A stretch of DNA of 64,000 bases from Taiwanofungus camphoratus. Lineage: Eukaryota; Basidiomycota; Agaricomycetes; Polyporales; Taiwanofungaceae. Position numbers and translations under genes: made by a program. Location of the stretch: assembly GCA_003999685.1 (NCBI GenBank), contig CP021233.1, positions 186,001-250,000 on the forward strand. Direction: 5' to 3'. This document shows positions 1 to 11,683 of the stretch, in pieces; position 1 is the first letter of the stretch; the number at the start of each line of letters is the position of its first letter. The notes beneath the pieces are model-generated. The model ran no database searches, was not told the origin of the DNA, and saw only the letters and a list, made by a program, of their open reading frames with translations.

Positions 1-1235
1 ACGCTTGTCAACGCGCTGATTGTACATCTCAATCAGGGTCAACTTGAAAGCGAGAGAATCCGGAGTCTCAATTGGCGGAGGTTGTGTGATCTCTTCCACG
101 TCCGCGTCTCCGTCAGCTGTGCCGTTATCTGTCCTTCCACCTTCAGACCTGGCTCTTGTGTCACGGGTAGGTGAGTCGCCGTTGGGATGGTGGCCGTTAG
201 GCGCTCCGTTTGTCAACCGATTGGGAAGATGCTTTCCAGGAGTCGCATCCTTTGACTTCTGTTCCTCTTCCCAGCGTGCCCTCGCTCGGACATCGGGATC
301 GTTCTCGTCTTCAGGAATTTCATCGCCTCCCCACTCCAAGCAGACTCCAAACTCCAGATCCTTAACAAGGTCTTCAGCCTCGTTGTCCATCTCGTGCTCA
401 AACTCGAGTCGCCCTGGTAGAAACGTGGCCACTTCGTGAACACCTGGGGCAGATGTCGGAGCGATCTTCGGTGCTGGGGGTGCATTTGTGTTCATGGTCG
501 AGATACGGCGGCGTTTCCGTTCTTGAAACTCAGCGGGATCGATGTTAAATTGCAGATCCATCCGCTACAAAGATATCTGTCAGGACAAAGACACGGAACA
601 CCACATTACAAACGCACAGGCATGGGCCACTCCGGAGAGTAGATATATACAGAGTTGTAATGCGCGTCAACCTCTTCTTTTGTACGCGTACCAACATGTT
701 CCGCAATGGCTTGCCAGTTCCCGAGCCCTTGCAGAGAGATACCCTCCAACAGTAACAATTCTCTTTGTCGATTCTGAGTTGGGTCATCTTGACATTCACC
801 CCAGCAACAGACACTCACTCATCCGCTCCCCAATCTTCTGAAAAGATGGGATATGAATGCAACTCCTGCAAAAAGAGTAAGAGTCCGATTCAAAGTCAAA
901 TTCAAGACCACCGGTCAAAATACTCACCACCACCCGGTAAGCATGCCACCGTTTGTGCTTTGCGAACTCCTTGCCACTACAAAAGCAAGCCGGACAAATA
1001 TCGACGCCATCACCAGGCTCGCATATAGGATCGGCACACTTGATACGGATAGAATGTGTAAGGTCGCACAGACAGCCGTCACATTGAATCTGGAGGCCAG
1101 GCTCGTTCACAGCTTCAACGGTTCATTTACGTGAGATACTGTACGTGGGAATCGAGAGTCGAAGACAACATGGAAGTGGCACATACTCTGGATTTCTTCT
1201 GGTTGATGCTGCCTCTTCCTATGTGTAACCGTCAT
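1..1235 (-). CDS. ADA2: ADA2-type transcriptional adaptor of SAGA (3' part beyond window)
   Basis: Ada2 is the adaptor of the Gcn5 histone acetyltransferase module in SAGA-type complexes and acts in the nucleus. The first exon (1187-1235) begins MTVTHRKRQ, and a 74-nt intron joins it to 1112. Next comes a ZZ zinc finger (CDGC, then CADP, CEP, CPACF and a closing HKRWHAY). A second exon gives SYPIFSEDWGADE. The SANT/Myb region follows with LLLEGISLQGLGNWQAIAEH and ends near YSPEWPMP. Further on are a basic stretch (ERKRRR), an acidic region with HEVATFLPGRLEFEHE, and a C-terminal part reaching DSLAFKLTLIEMYNQRVDK at the window edge. The C-terminal SWIRM domain expected of the family lies outside. 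Domain order and motifs match Ada2 well. The start is the first ATG that splices in phase with the ZZ exon. Confidence 0.93.
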
Positions 1236-3026
1236 ACTTTTGAGTAATCCCAGTCAAATTCTAGTCAGACCGCCTTCTCGTTAGGAAATATGTGGGCTAG
1301 AGGTTAGTCAAACAACGCCTCATGCAAGAGCCGTTGAGAGAGCAAGCAAGGCGAACGGTACAGTTTCCAACGCCAAGAACCAAGTTCACAATGCCTATAT
1401 CGTAACCACCAGAGATCAAGGATGATGATATTTCGGACCTGACGGATGCTTTGAACGATGAGGAGCCATTGCGCGCCTAATATGGTTGTTTACGTAATGC
1501 AAGCCCGAAAGCTTACTAGTCGGATTGACTCCAGGCTTTTATTACTGAACCAGATAACACACGGCCCATGGACACGTCTCTTGCACCTCGGTGACTGAGG
1601 GGTCGGAAACAAGATCGACATCTGCTGGAAACTCGCGAAAACTCGTTGAATACCATACTGCAGATCACCCTGACAATACTTAGCGCTGGTCGCCTGAACG
1701 ACGTCGCTCTCGCATCTGGGCGGACTGGATATTGAGCTCTGCTCAGCCCCTTTCAGCAGTCTGGCACTTGGGCATATCTGTCTTTCAGACCACCACCCGT
1801 CAACGAGTCCCTTATTGACGGATGCTTTGTACTTTTGTGCGAACACTACGTCTAGTCATCCGGAATGGTCCTCATGAGCTTTACTTTGGCGACCCAAGTG
1901 ACACTACGGGCTGCACTCTTTATCCCGTTTCCCGCCTTCCGTTGAACCATCTCCCTCTCAGGGCGCCCGTTGCCTCTCCGTAAATGATCAAGATCTGCGG
2001 GCATCGGTCAAAATATGCGCCACTTCCCAACTGCGGCACGACTAATTGTTGATTATATCCGTAAGAACTTCGGCTGTACTCAATTTCATTCTGAAGACAG
2101 TCAAAATAGATCTATTTTATCTGCGCCCCAACGCTCGCATGTTAGTCGCCCCTACCCTGGCATAAGCCTTCGAGGTCGCAAGGTCTGGGCCTACCCTGGT
2201 TGCGGCTGATCTGATGAAAGGCACCATGATACCTTGGCTAACCAAAGCATAAGTCCACTCTGCTCGCCGATGAATTTACTCTTTCATGCCCGACGTTGAT
2301 CAACATCGGGCGCGAAAGGGTAAGCCTGCCCGCCTCACTGATGGTCCTGATAGGCTCAGCCAAGCCAAGTTAGTCGTAATGTTGTACGAGGGCGGGGGCC
2401 ATGATAACCTGCCACATGCACGGAGGCCTCTCGCGGGTATACTGTAGGGCACCCTCAATAAATACAGTACAGGGGATGGAAAGCGCTGCACTGGCCACCC
2501 TCACCCTGTGTGTTGCAATACTGATACAAAATTCACGGTCGTATCTTCACCCATTCTCGTCCACGTAGTAGTACTGCCAAGCTGAAGGGTGGCACCAGTG
2601 CAAGAGGACGGATGCCAGTCGATTCATTTATGTATGCCCAGTGTAGCTGCTGTCCTGCAAGCTCACAGACTAGCACTTACGGGCAGACAATGGGATGCCG
2701 AGTCTCTTTAAGAGGCTGTTGCGGAAGGGAAGTACTACATTACATCATAAACAAGCATACAGATATTAGCGCGTAGCTCATGGAACCATACACACATGAA
2801 TCAATTCGGGCAGTCTCAGAGCATGGATAGTAAAGCACGACAACAGCAGAGCAAGAGAGGATATCAAATACAAGAGAGGAAAATACATGTCGCATATATG
2901 CGCAATCATACCAGGTTCAGCCCTGTCCAATTGACCATAGTTTGTGATCTGCTCTGAGCGTCAATAGTATGCGGGAGAACGTCCTTCAGGGCAGTAACAT
3001 TTTGTGTGAGTCAACCTTCAGCATGC
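1236..3026. other. Intergenic region without a recognisable gene
   Basis: About 1.8 kb between the 5' end of ADA2 and the 3' end of the AT-hook gene. The open frames here (the longest about 118 codons, 1490-1846 on the minus strand) show no family motif, no plausible splice pattern and no codon regularity. A strong imperfect palindrome at 2281-2318 is listed separately. I see no tRNA and no complete transposon. Confidence 0.6.
2281..2318. repeat. 38-bp imperfect palindrome
   Basis: The two 19-base arms meet at GTTGA/TCAAC (2295-2304). Moving outward they pair as GCCCGA with TCGGGC and CTTTC with GAAAG, with only three mismatched positions. As RNA or extruded DNA it would fold into an almost loopless hairpin. 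It lies far from any gene model. It could be a relic of a transposon end, a hairpin terminator or a protein-binding site. The sequence does not decide between these. Confidence 0.7.
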
Positions 3027-5420
3027 TCAATGAGCAATCTTGACCGTGATCCTCAAGCCATGGACCAGCCCCTTCCCTGCCTCCTCTACAGCGCTGACCC
3101 GGAGCTGCCCGCCGCACTCTGTGCCCGCCAGACACGCGCACGGCATGCGCACGACATGCATTTTGCCCCGCGATGAGAACTCAACGTCACCTTCGTCCGT
3201 CCTGTCAAAAGAATATACCATTCAAGTCAGTGTGATGGCTCAGTTCAGCACCAATGAGCGATGGGATAGTGGACAATAGACGGCGACGCACCTCACGCTG
3301 ACTGCGCTCTCCCTTACCACCTCGTCCGCAACGCTGCGAAGGTATGTCTCGTCTACTTTCATATTCGGATCCCGCACCACCGCCCAGCTCCCACAGAAAC
3401 GTAGCCGCTCCTCTCCAGCGTGCGGCGGGGCAAAACGCAGGAGGCCTGATTTCGACAGCGGGGGCCGTTCATTAGTATACGCACGAAGCGCGGCATACAG
3501 AGCCCCACTCGTCTGATACTCTCTAACGAGCCCTGTCTTTTTCGGCGTCTCTGATGCGGGCGAGCGAACTGGTAGTGCTGGTTGAGAGAGAAGGGCAGCA
3601 GAGGTAGACTGGGGGCATGCAGGAGAGGCAGGCACAGGTACTGTGCTGCGCCGCCAGGACATGCTCACAGGATCGAGCCACCAGCCAGAAGGCGGCGTGA
3701 AGGGTGGTACGTCAGGGGCCCTGCGCTTGCCCAGCTGGATGCGCACCTGCTCTTTTTTCTCCTCGCCCCCCTCTCCTGTCTTCTTCTCGTAGTTCCGCAT
3801 CATCGCCACCGCTGAGATTTGCGAGGGAGAGAGACAGGCAGGGAGCATGTCTCTGAAGGCGGCAGAGGTGAATGATCCTGCAGAGGGAGCAGCAGACACA
3901 GTAGCGGTAGATGAATGCACCTTATTCTTGCTGCCCTTCGGACGTCCGTTCGTCCTCTTCTCCGGCACATGTGCCCCCGCTGCAGAGCCAGGAAGACGAA
4001 GAGGCACCTTCGTACTGTCCTTGGTTCGCCCGCGTGGTTTCCTTGCAGACAGTATAGGGTCCCCCCGTGCGTCGCCTGCCGAACCCACATGTTGGATGGC
4101 GGGCGTCGATGTCGATGGCGGAGTAGGAGCAGAGATCGGTAGTACAGCAGGAGGATCGATGGACATAGGGATGGGTGCAGGAACGGAGGCGGGAATGGGC
4201 ACAAGGGTAGAGGGCGCTGCTTTCTTGCACACCCTCGGCCGCCCACGCGTCTCTACTGGCATTTGAGCTGCATTGGTACCCAACGAGGTGGAAACGGCTT
4301 GGTCAAGTTTCTTCATACGCCCGCGTGGTGTCTCTGACTGGGGTCCTAACGCAAGTTCATTCTCACCCTTAGCAGATTCCTGCTGCTTCCGGATGATAGT
4401 CACACTCTGCAGGGAGGCCTTGTCTGTCCGTGTGGATGTATCAGGATCAGGATCAGCACTGCTATCAACAGTAGCGTGAACCTTTGGAGTGTTGAACATC
4501 TCCACACTACTATTCGTCTGCATTTGCACATTCGCACGTGCAGCCAATCCTTGTGTTATCGCATCCGCAAGCGTAAGGGGCTGCAAAGCAGACAGACGCG
4601 GGCGTTTCGCGCTCGAGACGGCAACAGGACGCTTCGATGACGCCGATGATGCGTCGCGGAATACGGGTGCTGGAATGCGCGGAACAGGCTTCGGTGCCGG
4701 CTTGAATGTTGTCTTCTGTACAGACCTGGACCTCGGCGCGGACGCAGAAGCTGACGAGGGAGTAGAATGAGATTTTGATGCTGGAGAGAACGTTGTCGAG
4801 GTAGGCCGCCTCGGAATGGCCAATTTGACCGACTTTGAGGGGGATATCGACCTGGGCGTGCGCGGCGGCCGCGGAACTGGCAAATCATCGTTCTCTATGC
4901 TGCTCTCACGATGCACTGGAACGACATAGTCTACATACTTCTCCGCATGTGATGTGTGAGTACGTGTAGCAGCGGCCTTCTGCACACTGCGCGGTCCCCG
5001 AGGTGGGCGGACAGAAGGGGGACGCGCACCAACAAATGAGCGAGCGGAGACTGAGCGCCTGTGAGCACTGAGAGGTTCACTGACAAGAGCGCCGCTAGAA
5101 CGCGAAGAAGACGCGTCAGATGAGAGAGAACGCGACGCCGGGGTGCGTGGTGGTATATATGGCAAGACGCTCTTGATTTCTCGGGCTACCTGATCAGAGC
5201 TGGTCTTGGTGTATGGTGTTTGACACCTGCGCTGAGACGTGCATCTCAAGATGTCTTTGTTTGGGGATAGCACGCCTGTGTGTTGGACCGACCAGGAAGG
5301 GGTTGGCTGGCCTAGGAAACCCTTCGAGTCCTTTCCAGGGCCAAAGCTAGTCGACCTAGATACCTTCCTCGTCGACGGTGTTGAAGCTGCGGACATTGAC
5401 TGATATCGAGAACGCGCCAT
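3027..5420 (-). CDS. AT-hook-like, Ser/Pro-rich protein of unknown function (767 aa)
   Basis: Two exons, 3292-5420 and 3027-3201, are joined across a 90-nt GT-AG intron and give 767 residues. The first 360 residues are Ser/Arg/Pro-rich and low in complexity. Four GRP- or RGR-centred basic patches resembling AT-hooks follow at about residues 367 (RGRMKK), 390 (TRGRPRV), 463 (KPRGRTK) and 494 (NGRPKGSKNK). Near residue 590 is PSGWWLDPVSMSWRR. The C-terminal 110 residues look folded, with YAALRAYTNERPPL, GSWAVVRDPNMKVDE and a Cys-rich MPCACLAGTECGG, and the intron splits this part. I do not recognise the C-terminal domain. AT-hooks suggest binding to the minor groove of DNA and a nuclear role, but that is inference. 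The ATG is the first in the frame and lies just downstream of a promoter rich in ACGCG elements. Confidence 0.8.
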
Positions 5421-5518
5421 ATTGAAACTGACTATTTAAGAACGAAGTGGGGGGCCAGTGTTGATCAACCTGTACGTACCCATATAACTCACGAGGCATG
5501 TCGCGAGCAATAAATTGT

Positions 5519-5559
5519 CACGTGAGGGCACGCGCATGCACGCGTGCGGCGTTGACGCG
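5519..5559 (-). promoter_or_regulatory. E-box plus ACGCG (MCB-like) cluster upstream of the AT-hook gene
   Basis: About 100-140 nt upstream of the ATG at 5420 lie CACGTG (5519-5524), ACGCG (5530-5534), a full MluI-type ACGCGT (5540-5545) and a further ACGCG (5555-5559). In ascomycete yeasts ACGCGT is the MCB element bound by MBF in G1/S genes, and CACGTG is an E-box. The spacing and clustering are visible in the sequence. Function in this fungus is inferred. Confidence 0.4.
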
Positions 5560-6139
5560 GATACTCGGACGAATCTCACCGCATTGATTTGGTAGTGAAT
5601 ATATCCGAAGTGCTGAAGCAGACCACATTTCGTCGGTATCACTATGCTTGGGCTCATGATTTGTTTCTTCCCGACTCTACGCTGGACCTCTCTCGATGCC
5701 GCTCAACTTTGACGTCTTCACAGGGCCGCTGCTGTACTGTCATATCAGCCACACATGCTAGTCTCGAGGTCTATGGGAGCTCTCGACAATTTTTTCTCAT
5801 TGGTGAGCTACTAAGTTGTGTGCTATCAGCCCAGAGTCGATCATCAAGCCGTGTGGAGTACAGATGCGCGTATCTGACCAACGCGTCTTTGATCGCACCG
5901 CATCAGCTTTCCAACCAAGTCCCAAACCGGATTGAGATCCGATATAGTCTTGTACACTACAATGTTGCGATGTCAGCCGCTCTAGAGTCACAGTTGTCCT
6001 ATTGTTCAGCAAAGATAGCCACAGGGAGCCACCGTCCTTCATACGACATTAATTATCTCAAAGTAGCTTCTCGGGCCACCGCAGGCCACACGGAAGCGTA
6101 TAACACAGAGGCAATGCGTTCTTCCTTACACAAGCCGCT
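5560..6139. other. Intergenic region upstream of the FunK1 relic
   Basis: An open frame runs through this stretch (5589-6188, plus strand), but it has no recognisable motif and overlaps the FunK1 start out of frame. I see nothing else that can be supported. Confidence 0.5.
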
Positions 6140-8735
6140 ATGGGTGAGCCACCTGCTACTCCTTGCCGGGGAAAGTCAAACATCTTAACCGCCAATAATG
6201 AGACACCCGCGATTGCGAAGCAGACCAGCACGGCTTCATACGTTCCTGGAAGCCTTGAGCAAGGTTGTACATTTTTGTTAGCAGATATAGGAGAATCGGT
6301 TCCCCAGATTATGGTTGAATCCTTCTTTGACAATATTCTCCCTCCGCTATTTGAGGGGCTCGATGTAGATGAGGTCATCACCGCACTCGAGGGACAAGGC
6401 CGCATTACACAATTAAAACGGTGGAACGGCTTTGCAGTTGACCCTGCTGACTCCACTGAAAAAAAAAAGACGAGAGTAATAACGAACGCGATTGCAGAGG
6501 TAGCAGCTAATCTAACCGGGGCTGACAGTGTCCTGGAACTTCAAAATAATCCAAACATTGTTCCAGACTTGTGCTCACGAACCTCGAGGTCCCGTCCCGA
6601 CGGATACTTGGTATTGCGAGACAGGGACAATGGTATCCACTGGGCTGACATTGGACTTTCCTGCGAGTACAAAAAGTCGGCTGAGAAGGATGCAGAGCAC
6701 GATGTAAGTATTTACCTCATGGGAAATGCAGATACGTCTTAATTGTTCGTGGCAGAATGTCCGGAAGGTGATATGGAGTATGTACCACTGCATGCGCGAC
6801 GATCTCCGTCGCCGATTCACGTTTGGCCTGACAATTGAAGATAGACAGATGAAATTGTGGTTCTGCAGTCGTGCTGAGCTACTGGTCCCTGAACTGAGTT
6901 GCTATATTGATGCCTGGTTGTTCCTCACCTTGTGAACAGGAGCATACAATTATCACTTCCTTCTTTCTATCACTTCTGTGTGCCGAACAACATGACATAG
7001 GTTGGGATCCTACAATGAAATATGTCAAGGGCCGGGAAGGCAAGATTCAATATCACAGTGATGGTACTCCGCGATTTGACATTGCCGTACGTACGCCGCA
7101 AGCAGAGGAAGTCATATATCGCACGAGCAAAGTTCTCTCCGATGCGGGTGCCGATGCTCTGTTAGGAAAAGGCACTCGTGTTTGGGAGGCCAGGAAGGTT
7201 GTGGGTGATGAAGAATGCGGTGAACCTGTCGCCTTCAAGGACTCGTGGATCAATGGCGATCGTGATCGGGAGAGCGACCTTTCTGCAAGCCTGCGTAATT
7301 CTGCTCCATTAGAAGTGATCCGGGAGGATATCGACACTCGTTTCCTGACAGTGCTCCATCATGGAGATGTCTACATTCGTGGTAAGGTTGATGAAACTCG
7401 TACCCTCATGACTCGTAGTATGGAAATTCCGAAAGAATGTTCAAGATACAACCTCCACATTCCCCCGGAAGATATTTGGAGTGGTTCGAACACCGGACAT
7501 TATCGTACTCCGCAAGAGTATAAACAAGAAATACTTAAACCACCCCCAATACATCATCCTAAGGCTCATTATCGTATCGTTTTCAAGGAAATTTGCAAAT
7601 CCCTTCACAAAATAACCTCACTGGCCCTAACCTTGAAGGTTCTCAGCCACACAATCGATGACAAGCGGCGTTTATCTTTGACGTTCTCTCTCATTTCTAA
7701 CTTTTTCGCCTCGATTAGCGCTGCAGCTTATGCACCGCAGCGGGTGGGTCCATCGTGACATAAGTACGGAAAATATTTTTGTGGACAAAGATGGGAATGG
7801 AAGACTAGGAGATCTGGAGTACGCGAAGAGAATGGGCCAACTGAGTTTGCATGAAGTTCGTACGGTGCGTGCTAGTTGTCATTCGAATGCCTCAAATCCT
7901 TTATAATCTGAGTACTGTAAACTTTGCAAGGGAACGGCTGACTTCATCGCGGTAGATATTGATAGTCAAAAGCACTTGTTCAAATCGAAACCCGTTAACG
8001 ACAGTTCCTCCGGAAACAATGATGTTGACAAAAACGACAGCGCTAGACGAATGCTCCGACGGTCTACCTGTCAGGAAACCAGACGTCAACAAGAGGACGG
8101 ATATTAGATTTCGATATAACCCGCTTCATGATTTGAGTCCGTCTGGTGGGTCGCAGTCTATTTCCTCTTCAAGAAGAAAGTGGTCCGCGACAATGGTGAA
8201 GACCCGGCATACGAAAAAAAAATCTCGGAACTCAGATGGAATACGCGAGCGAGTTGTCTCATGACAAGACAGAAAGAGCTAACGTCATCTGATCTGCTGA
8301 CATTTTCTTCGAGAAGCTCTGCTGTCTCAATCCAGTCGTTCAGGCACTCAGTCAGATTTTGGAGGAATTGAGGCAAGAGCTCACCGATCGCTACTGCCAG
8401 GACGAACGACAGATTGCCACAGTTGACCATAAGGTTGCCGATCGACTTCACAAACGTTTTTCCCAGGCATTCCTTGACATTAGCAAAGGCCTGTGCATCG
8501 AAGTGGGTCCTCTCGCCCGGAGCCACAACAGAATCACCAAGCCCAGACGAAAGCTGAACCTGAGGAGGGATACTCAAAACAGAATGTGCGGAAGCGCCAG
8601 CGGGAGGACAGGGGCAACATAGAAAAGTCGACGCTGCAGGGTTCAGGATCAAGAGATGGAAATCCTAGCTCAGTACCTCCCCCGCCAGTCCGGCCCACTT
8701 CAAGGAGCAAGAAGAGACAGCGCCGTCGAAAGTAG
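6140..8735 (+). pseudogene. FunK1-type fungal protein kinase, partly decayed
   Basis: FunK1 kinases are an expanded, atypical kinase family of mushrooms with unknown substrates. Exon 1 (6140-6703) holds the family's N-terminal region ending in PDGYLVLRDRD and HWADIGLSCEYKK. Exon 2 (6756 to about 6884) continues with VIWSMYHCMRDD, and exon 3 (about 6940-7669) with EQHDIGWDPTM, DIAVRTPQAEEVIYRT and RYNLHIPPEDIW. After a 49-nt intron, exon 4 (7719-7864) carries the catalytic loop GWVHRDIS and a GDLEYAK in place of the usual DFG-type motif. Exon 5 (from 7931) has GTADFIAVDIDSQ. Downstream the expected NPLHDL and ESVWWVAVYFLF lie in different frames with one base missing between them near 8135. 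Two further frame changes occur near 8300 and 8530 before a basic tail ending SRSKKRQRRRK. The N-terminal two thirds look intact. The C-terminal third suggests a pseudogene or local sequence errors. Confidence 0.75.
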
Positions 8736-9711
8736 ACTTCTGCATGTAAGACAGTATTGCATGATCCCGTTCTTGGAACAAATATATGTATGTAAGACGG
8801 ACGCGATCTCGACGAGTGAAGGTATTTGAGAACCATGACCCGTTTTGATCTCATGGGTAGAAAGGCAGGTGATATTACACTGCGTCAAGAGAATAGCGGA
8901 TCGTACTATGGTCTGCACCGACTCCGAACTATTGCAGATGCATGTACCCATCCTTCTACCGTTGTGTTTGATTTAATCTTACTCGGGACGTGTCGTCGGC
9001 AGAAACCTTGCTTGGGAAATGTAATGGACCCGTTGGCATTATTTCTCTTGCAACATCGAAACGATACGTGTGAGTACTATATGTATTCCGCAGTAATATC
9101 TAAAATAAAATGGTCTGCAATAGGACAACTTGTGCCATCACGTACCCACAGGCATATTCAGATTTTGCTGTAATTTCCAAGGCAAGCTTGGGACACAGGC
9201 GTGAGGCATTATAATTCCATGTAGTTGTGGGCCTTCACGCGGAGTACAATATATACTGTACATATATGCATAAGCCAAGATGGTCAAAGGTCTCAGTTAG
9301 AGAAAATTATGGTGGAGCACGGGAAGAGAATACAGAGTTGTGCTGCTTATCGCTGTCTAGCATGCAAGTTTGGAGTGCTTCAAGACTTGTGGATTGGCAT
9401 CTTCCGTCTAGACAATAACTTAGAAAACGCGAACGAATAGAAGCGATAGACCTACCAATGCAGATGGGAAAATATTAAGGTGAGGAGAGAAGTGTCAGCA
9501 AACTAAAGGAGCTGTGTTGCAATGCTTGGCTGAGAACGAAGTCTAACATTCTGGTGCGCTGCCCTGAACGGTAAAAATTCAGTCTACAGCACCCGACAAT
9601 ATACAATGGTGTCTGTGCCGGCAGGACAAGAGTTCGAGTCTATACCTCAAACTCCGAAATATATTGTCGATTGTGCAAGCGCGAATACGCAAGCCAGAAG
9701 AATGATATTCT
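8736..9711. other. Intergenic region, nothing recognised
   Basis: About 1 kb between the FunK1 relic and the 3' end of ARH1. It contains only short unremarkable open frames (for example 8826-9173) without homology I can recognise. Confidence 0.5.
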
Positions 9712-11258
9712 TCACGGCCTACGAGGTCTCACTCTCGCGAGGAAATCTCTTGCTTCCTCCCATCCCATGCGCTCACGCTCCTTGCCCATCTCATGGCCTC
9801 GTCTGGTTTCTTCCGTGCTTACCACCTTCCAGTCTTCATAATCCGTAACTAGCCCTTGCCGCCACGCCTCTTCGACCTCGGGAGGCGGCGCGTCGCCCGT
9901 GACCTCTCTGGCCATAACGTTAATTACTTCTCCACTCTCACCTTCATTCACCGCCGCTCCAACGTCCACATCACCCACCGGTACGGTCTTCACGTCCTTT
10001 CCAGGGAAGGCGTCCCGCAAAATGACGTCTGCGACCGCATATGCGTCCATCATCGTGCTCGCCAGCACTCCCCGTGCACCCATTGCGGCCCACCCGCTCG
10101 CATATACGTTCCGGATAACCCGCCCACCCGCGTCCACCACCCGTCCGCCGAGTGTGCGCAGGTGTCCGAGTGCGGGATCATACCACGCCGCACTTGGCTC
10201 TGCGCGGTGTCCCAGCGAGGTGACGACGAGCGAGGTGGAGAGCGTGGACATCTCGCCCGTTGGAACCGCGCGCTCGAAGGGGTCGAGCATCGTGTGTGCC
10301 AGGGTGAGTTGCGCCTGTGCTGGAGCGGAGCCAGACGCCTCGGGCACAGATAGGCCATCGGGAGCACGGAAGAAGTCGAGCGACCATGTCTTGCGCATGC
10401 TCCCAGGCTTGTTCTTTGAGCCTTTCTGCAGCAACTGCAGCAGGCGCGATTGCTGGCGCGTGAGTGCCTTCCCACCATCTGGTGGCTTAAGCAGTGCGGG
10501 ATCGAGAGGGGCCATCGATGCGTCGGAGAGGTTCATCATCTCGCGGAGCTCCTTTGTTGTGAACGCGGCCTGAAATGGTCCGCGCCGCCCGACTATTGAC
10601 ACGTGCTGGACGGCCGAACGCTCAAGGACGCTGAGCACGGATGCTGGCACGTCATATTTTGCGAGATCTGATGGAGGAGTGAGCAGCATGCGGGCGATAT
10701 CCAGGGAGACATTTCCCTGCCCAATGATGGTGACGTGTGAAAGGCGCTCGAGAGGTGGTGGTGGTGGGCGTGACGGGTGCTGGGTGTACCAGTGCACGAG
10801 GGAGAGGGCGGGAATACAGTGTGCTGAGGGTGGGAGAGCAGGGTGCAGGATAGGCACGGTGCATCCAGTCGAGAAGAGGAGGTGAGTATAGTGTGGAAGA
10901 AGCGAAGACAGTGGAAACGATAGCGCATGGGAAACAGGCGAGGGCGTGTCGATGTTCACGTTGCCGAAAAAGCGGAGACGCGGGTCAGTGGCTGCATCGT
11001 CGAATTTATGGGTGCAGTTCTGTATCAGGAATGAAGGCGCGGTTAGACGTCGAACAAAACGGAACAGACCTTCACTTCTGGATGGTCTGGTGCAACACCG
11101 TACCGGACAAGGCCGTGAGGTGCCCATAGGCGGTCATAAATGTGGACTTTGAGAAGCGAAGACTGGGGACTTGTTGGTGGAAGCAGCGACAACAGGCGCG
11201 AAGCAACGTAGAAAGATGATGGGCCCGCACCTATAATTGCTAGTTTGATCGGAGTCAT
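9712..11258 (-). CDS. ARH1: Adrenodoxin/ferredoxin-NADP reductase, mitochondrial type (498 aa)
   Basis: This flavoprotein passes electrons from NADPH to mitochondrial ferredoxin (Yah1/adrenodoxin) for iron-sulfur cluster and heme A synthesis. Two exons, 11070-11258 and 9712-11019, are joined by a 50-nt intron. The N-terminus has the FAD-binding Rossmann motif IIGAGPSSFYVASRL, followed by HGLVRYGVAPDHPEVK, a family signature. The NADPH-binding fold appears as TIIGQGNVSLDIARMLL at about residue 195. Further markers are SIVGRRGPFQAAFTTKELRE, WSLDFFRAPDG and, near the C-terminus, SGWAAMGARGVLASTM, the equivalent of the GW-GP-GVI-TM motif. The length fits the family. The first ATG yields MTPIKLAIIGAGPS, so no cleavable presequence is visible. 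An upstream exon could have been missed, or targeting may be internal. Confidence 0.93.
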
Positions 11259-11456
11259 TTTGACTAAGTCTTACAAATGCGATAAATGCTTGGTACACCC
11301 CACACAGAACGGTCACATCAAATTCAAAGTACCACAGTTCAAAGTGTTCAGGTTCAGCAGACTGAAGCGTGTGAATATTTACCATCAGACCGCGCTATAC
11401 ACCTGTTAGACTTGATGAATTGATGATCATATATTATTGACTAGCCAACATTACTG

Positions 11457-11533
11457 TCCGATATGGTGTAGTGGCTAACATTATCGCCTCTCATGGCGCG
11501 CGATAGCCCGGGGTTCGATTCCCCGTGTCGGAA
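11457..11533 (+). tRNA. tRNA-Glu(CUC) with a 5-nt intron
   Basis: The acceptor stem TCCGATA pairs with TGTCGGA, the T-arm is CGGGG TTCGATT CCCCG, and the anticodon stem ATCGC pairs with GCGAT. The loop reads CTCTCA, then TGGCG, then C. This places anticodon CUC at the normal position, with about 5 extra nucleotides after base 37, where nuclear tRNA introns sit. Without the insert it is 72 nt including the discriminator, normal for tRNA-Glu. It lies between the divergently oriented ARH1 and SDH4. Confidence 0.9.
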
Positions 11534-11683
11534 ATCCTTTTTCACCTTTCACCTTTCACCTTCAATGAAGCCGCCCGTGTATATGTGGGTTGCAAGTGGT
11601 TGGCGGCGATATTCGGACTTCGTCAGTCATGTGATTAACTATCTGACGCAGTTGCCTCGAACTCGACATCGACGCCAACGACC

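Noticed and set aside
5589-6188. 199-codon plus-strand frame
   Set aside because: No domain, unusual composition, and it overlaps the well-supported FunK1 start in another frame.
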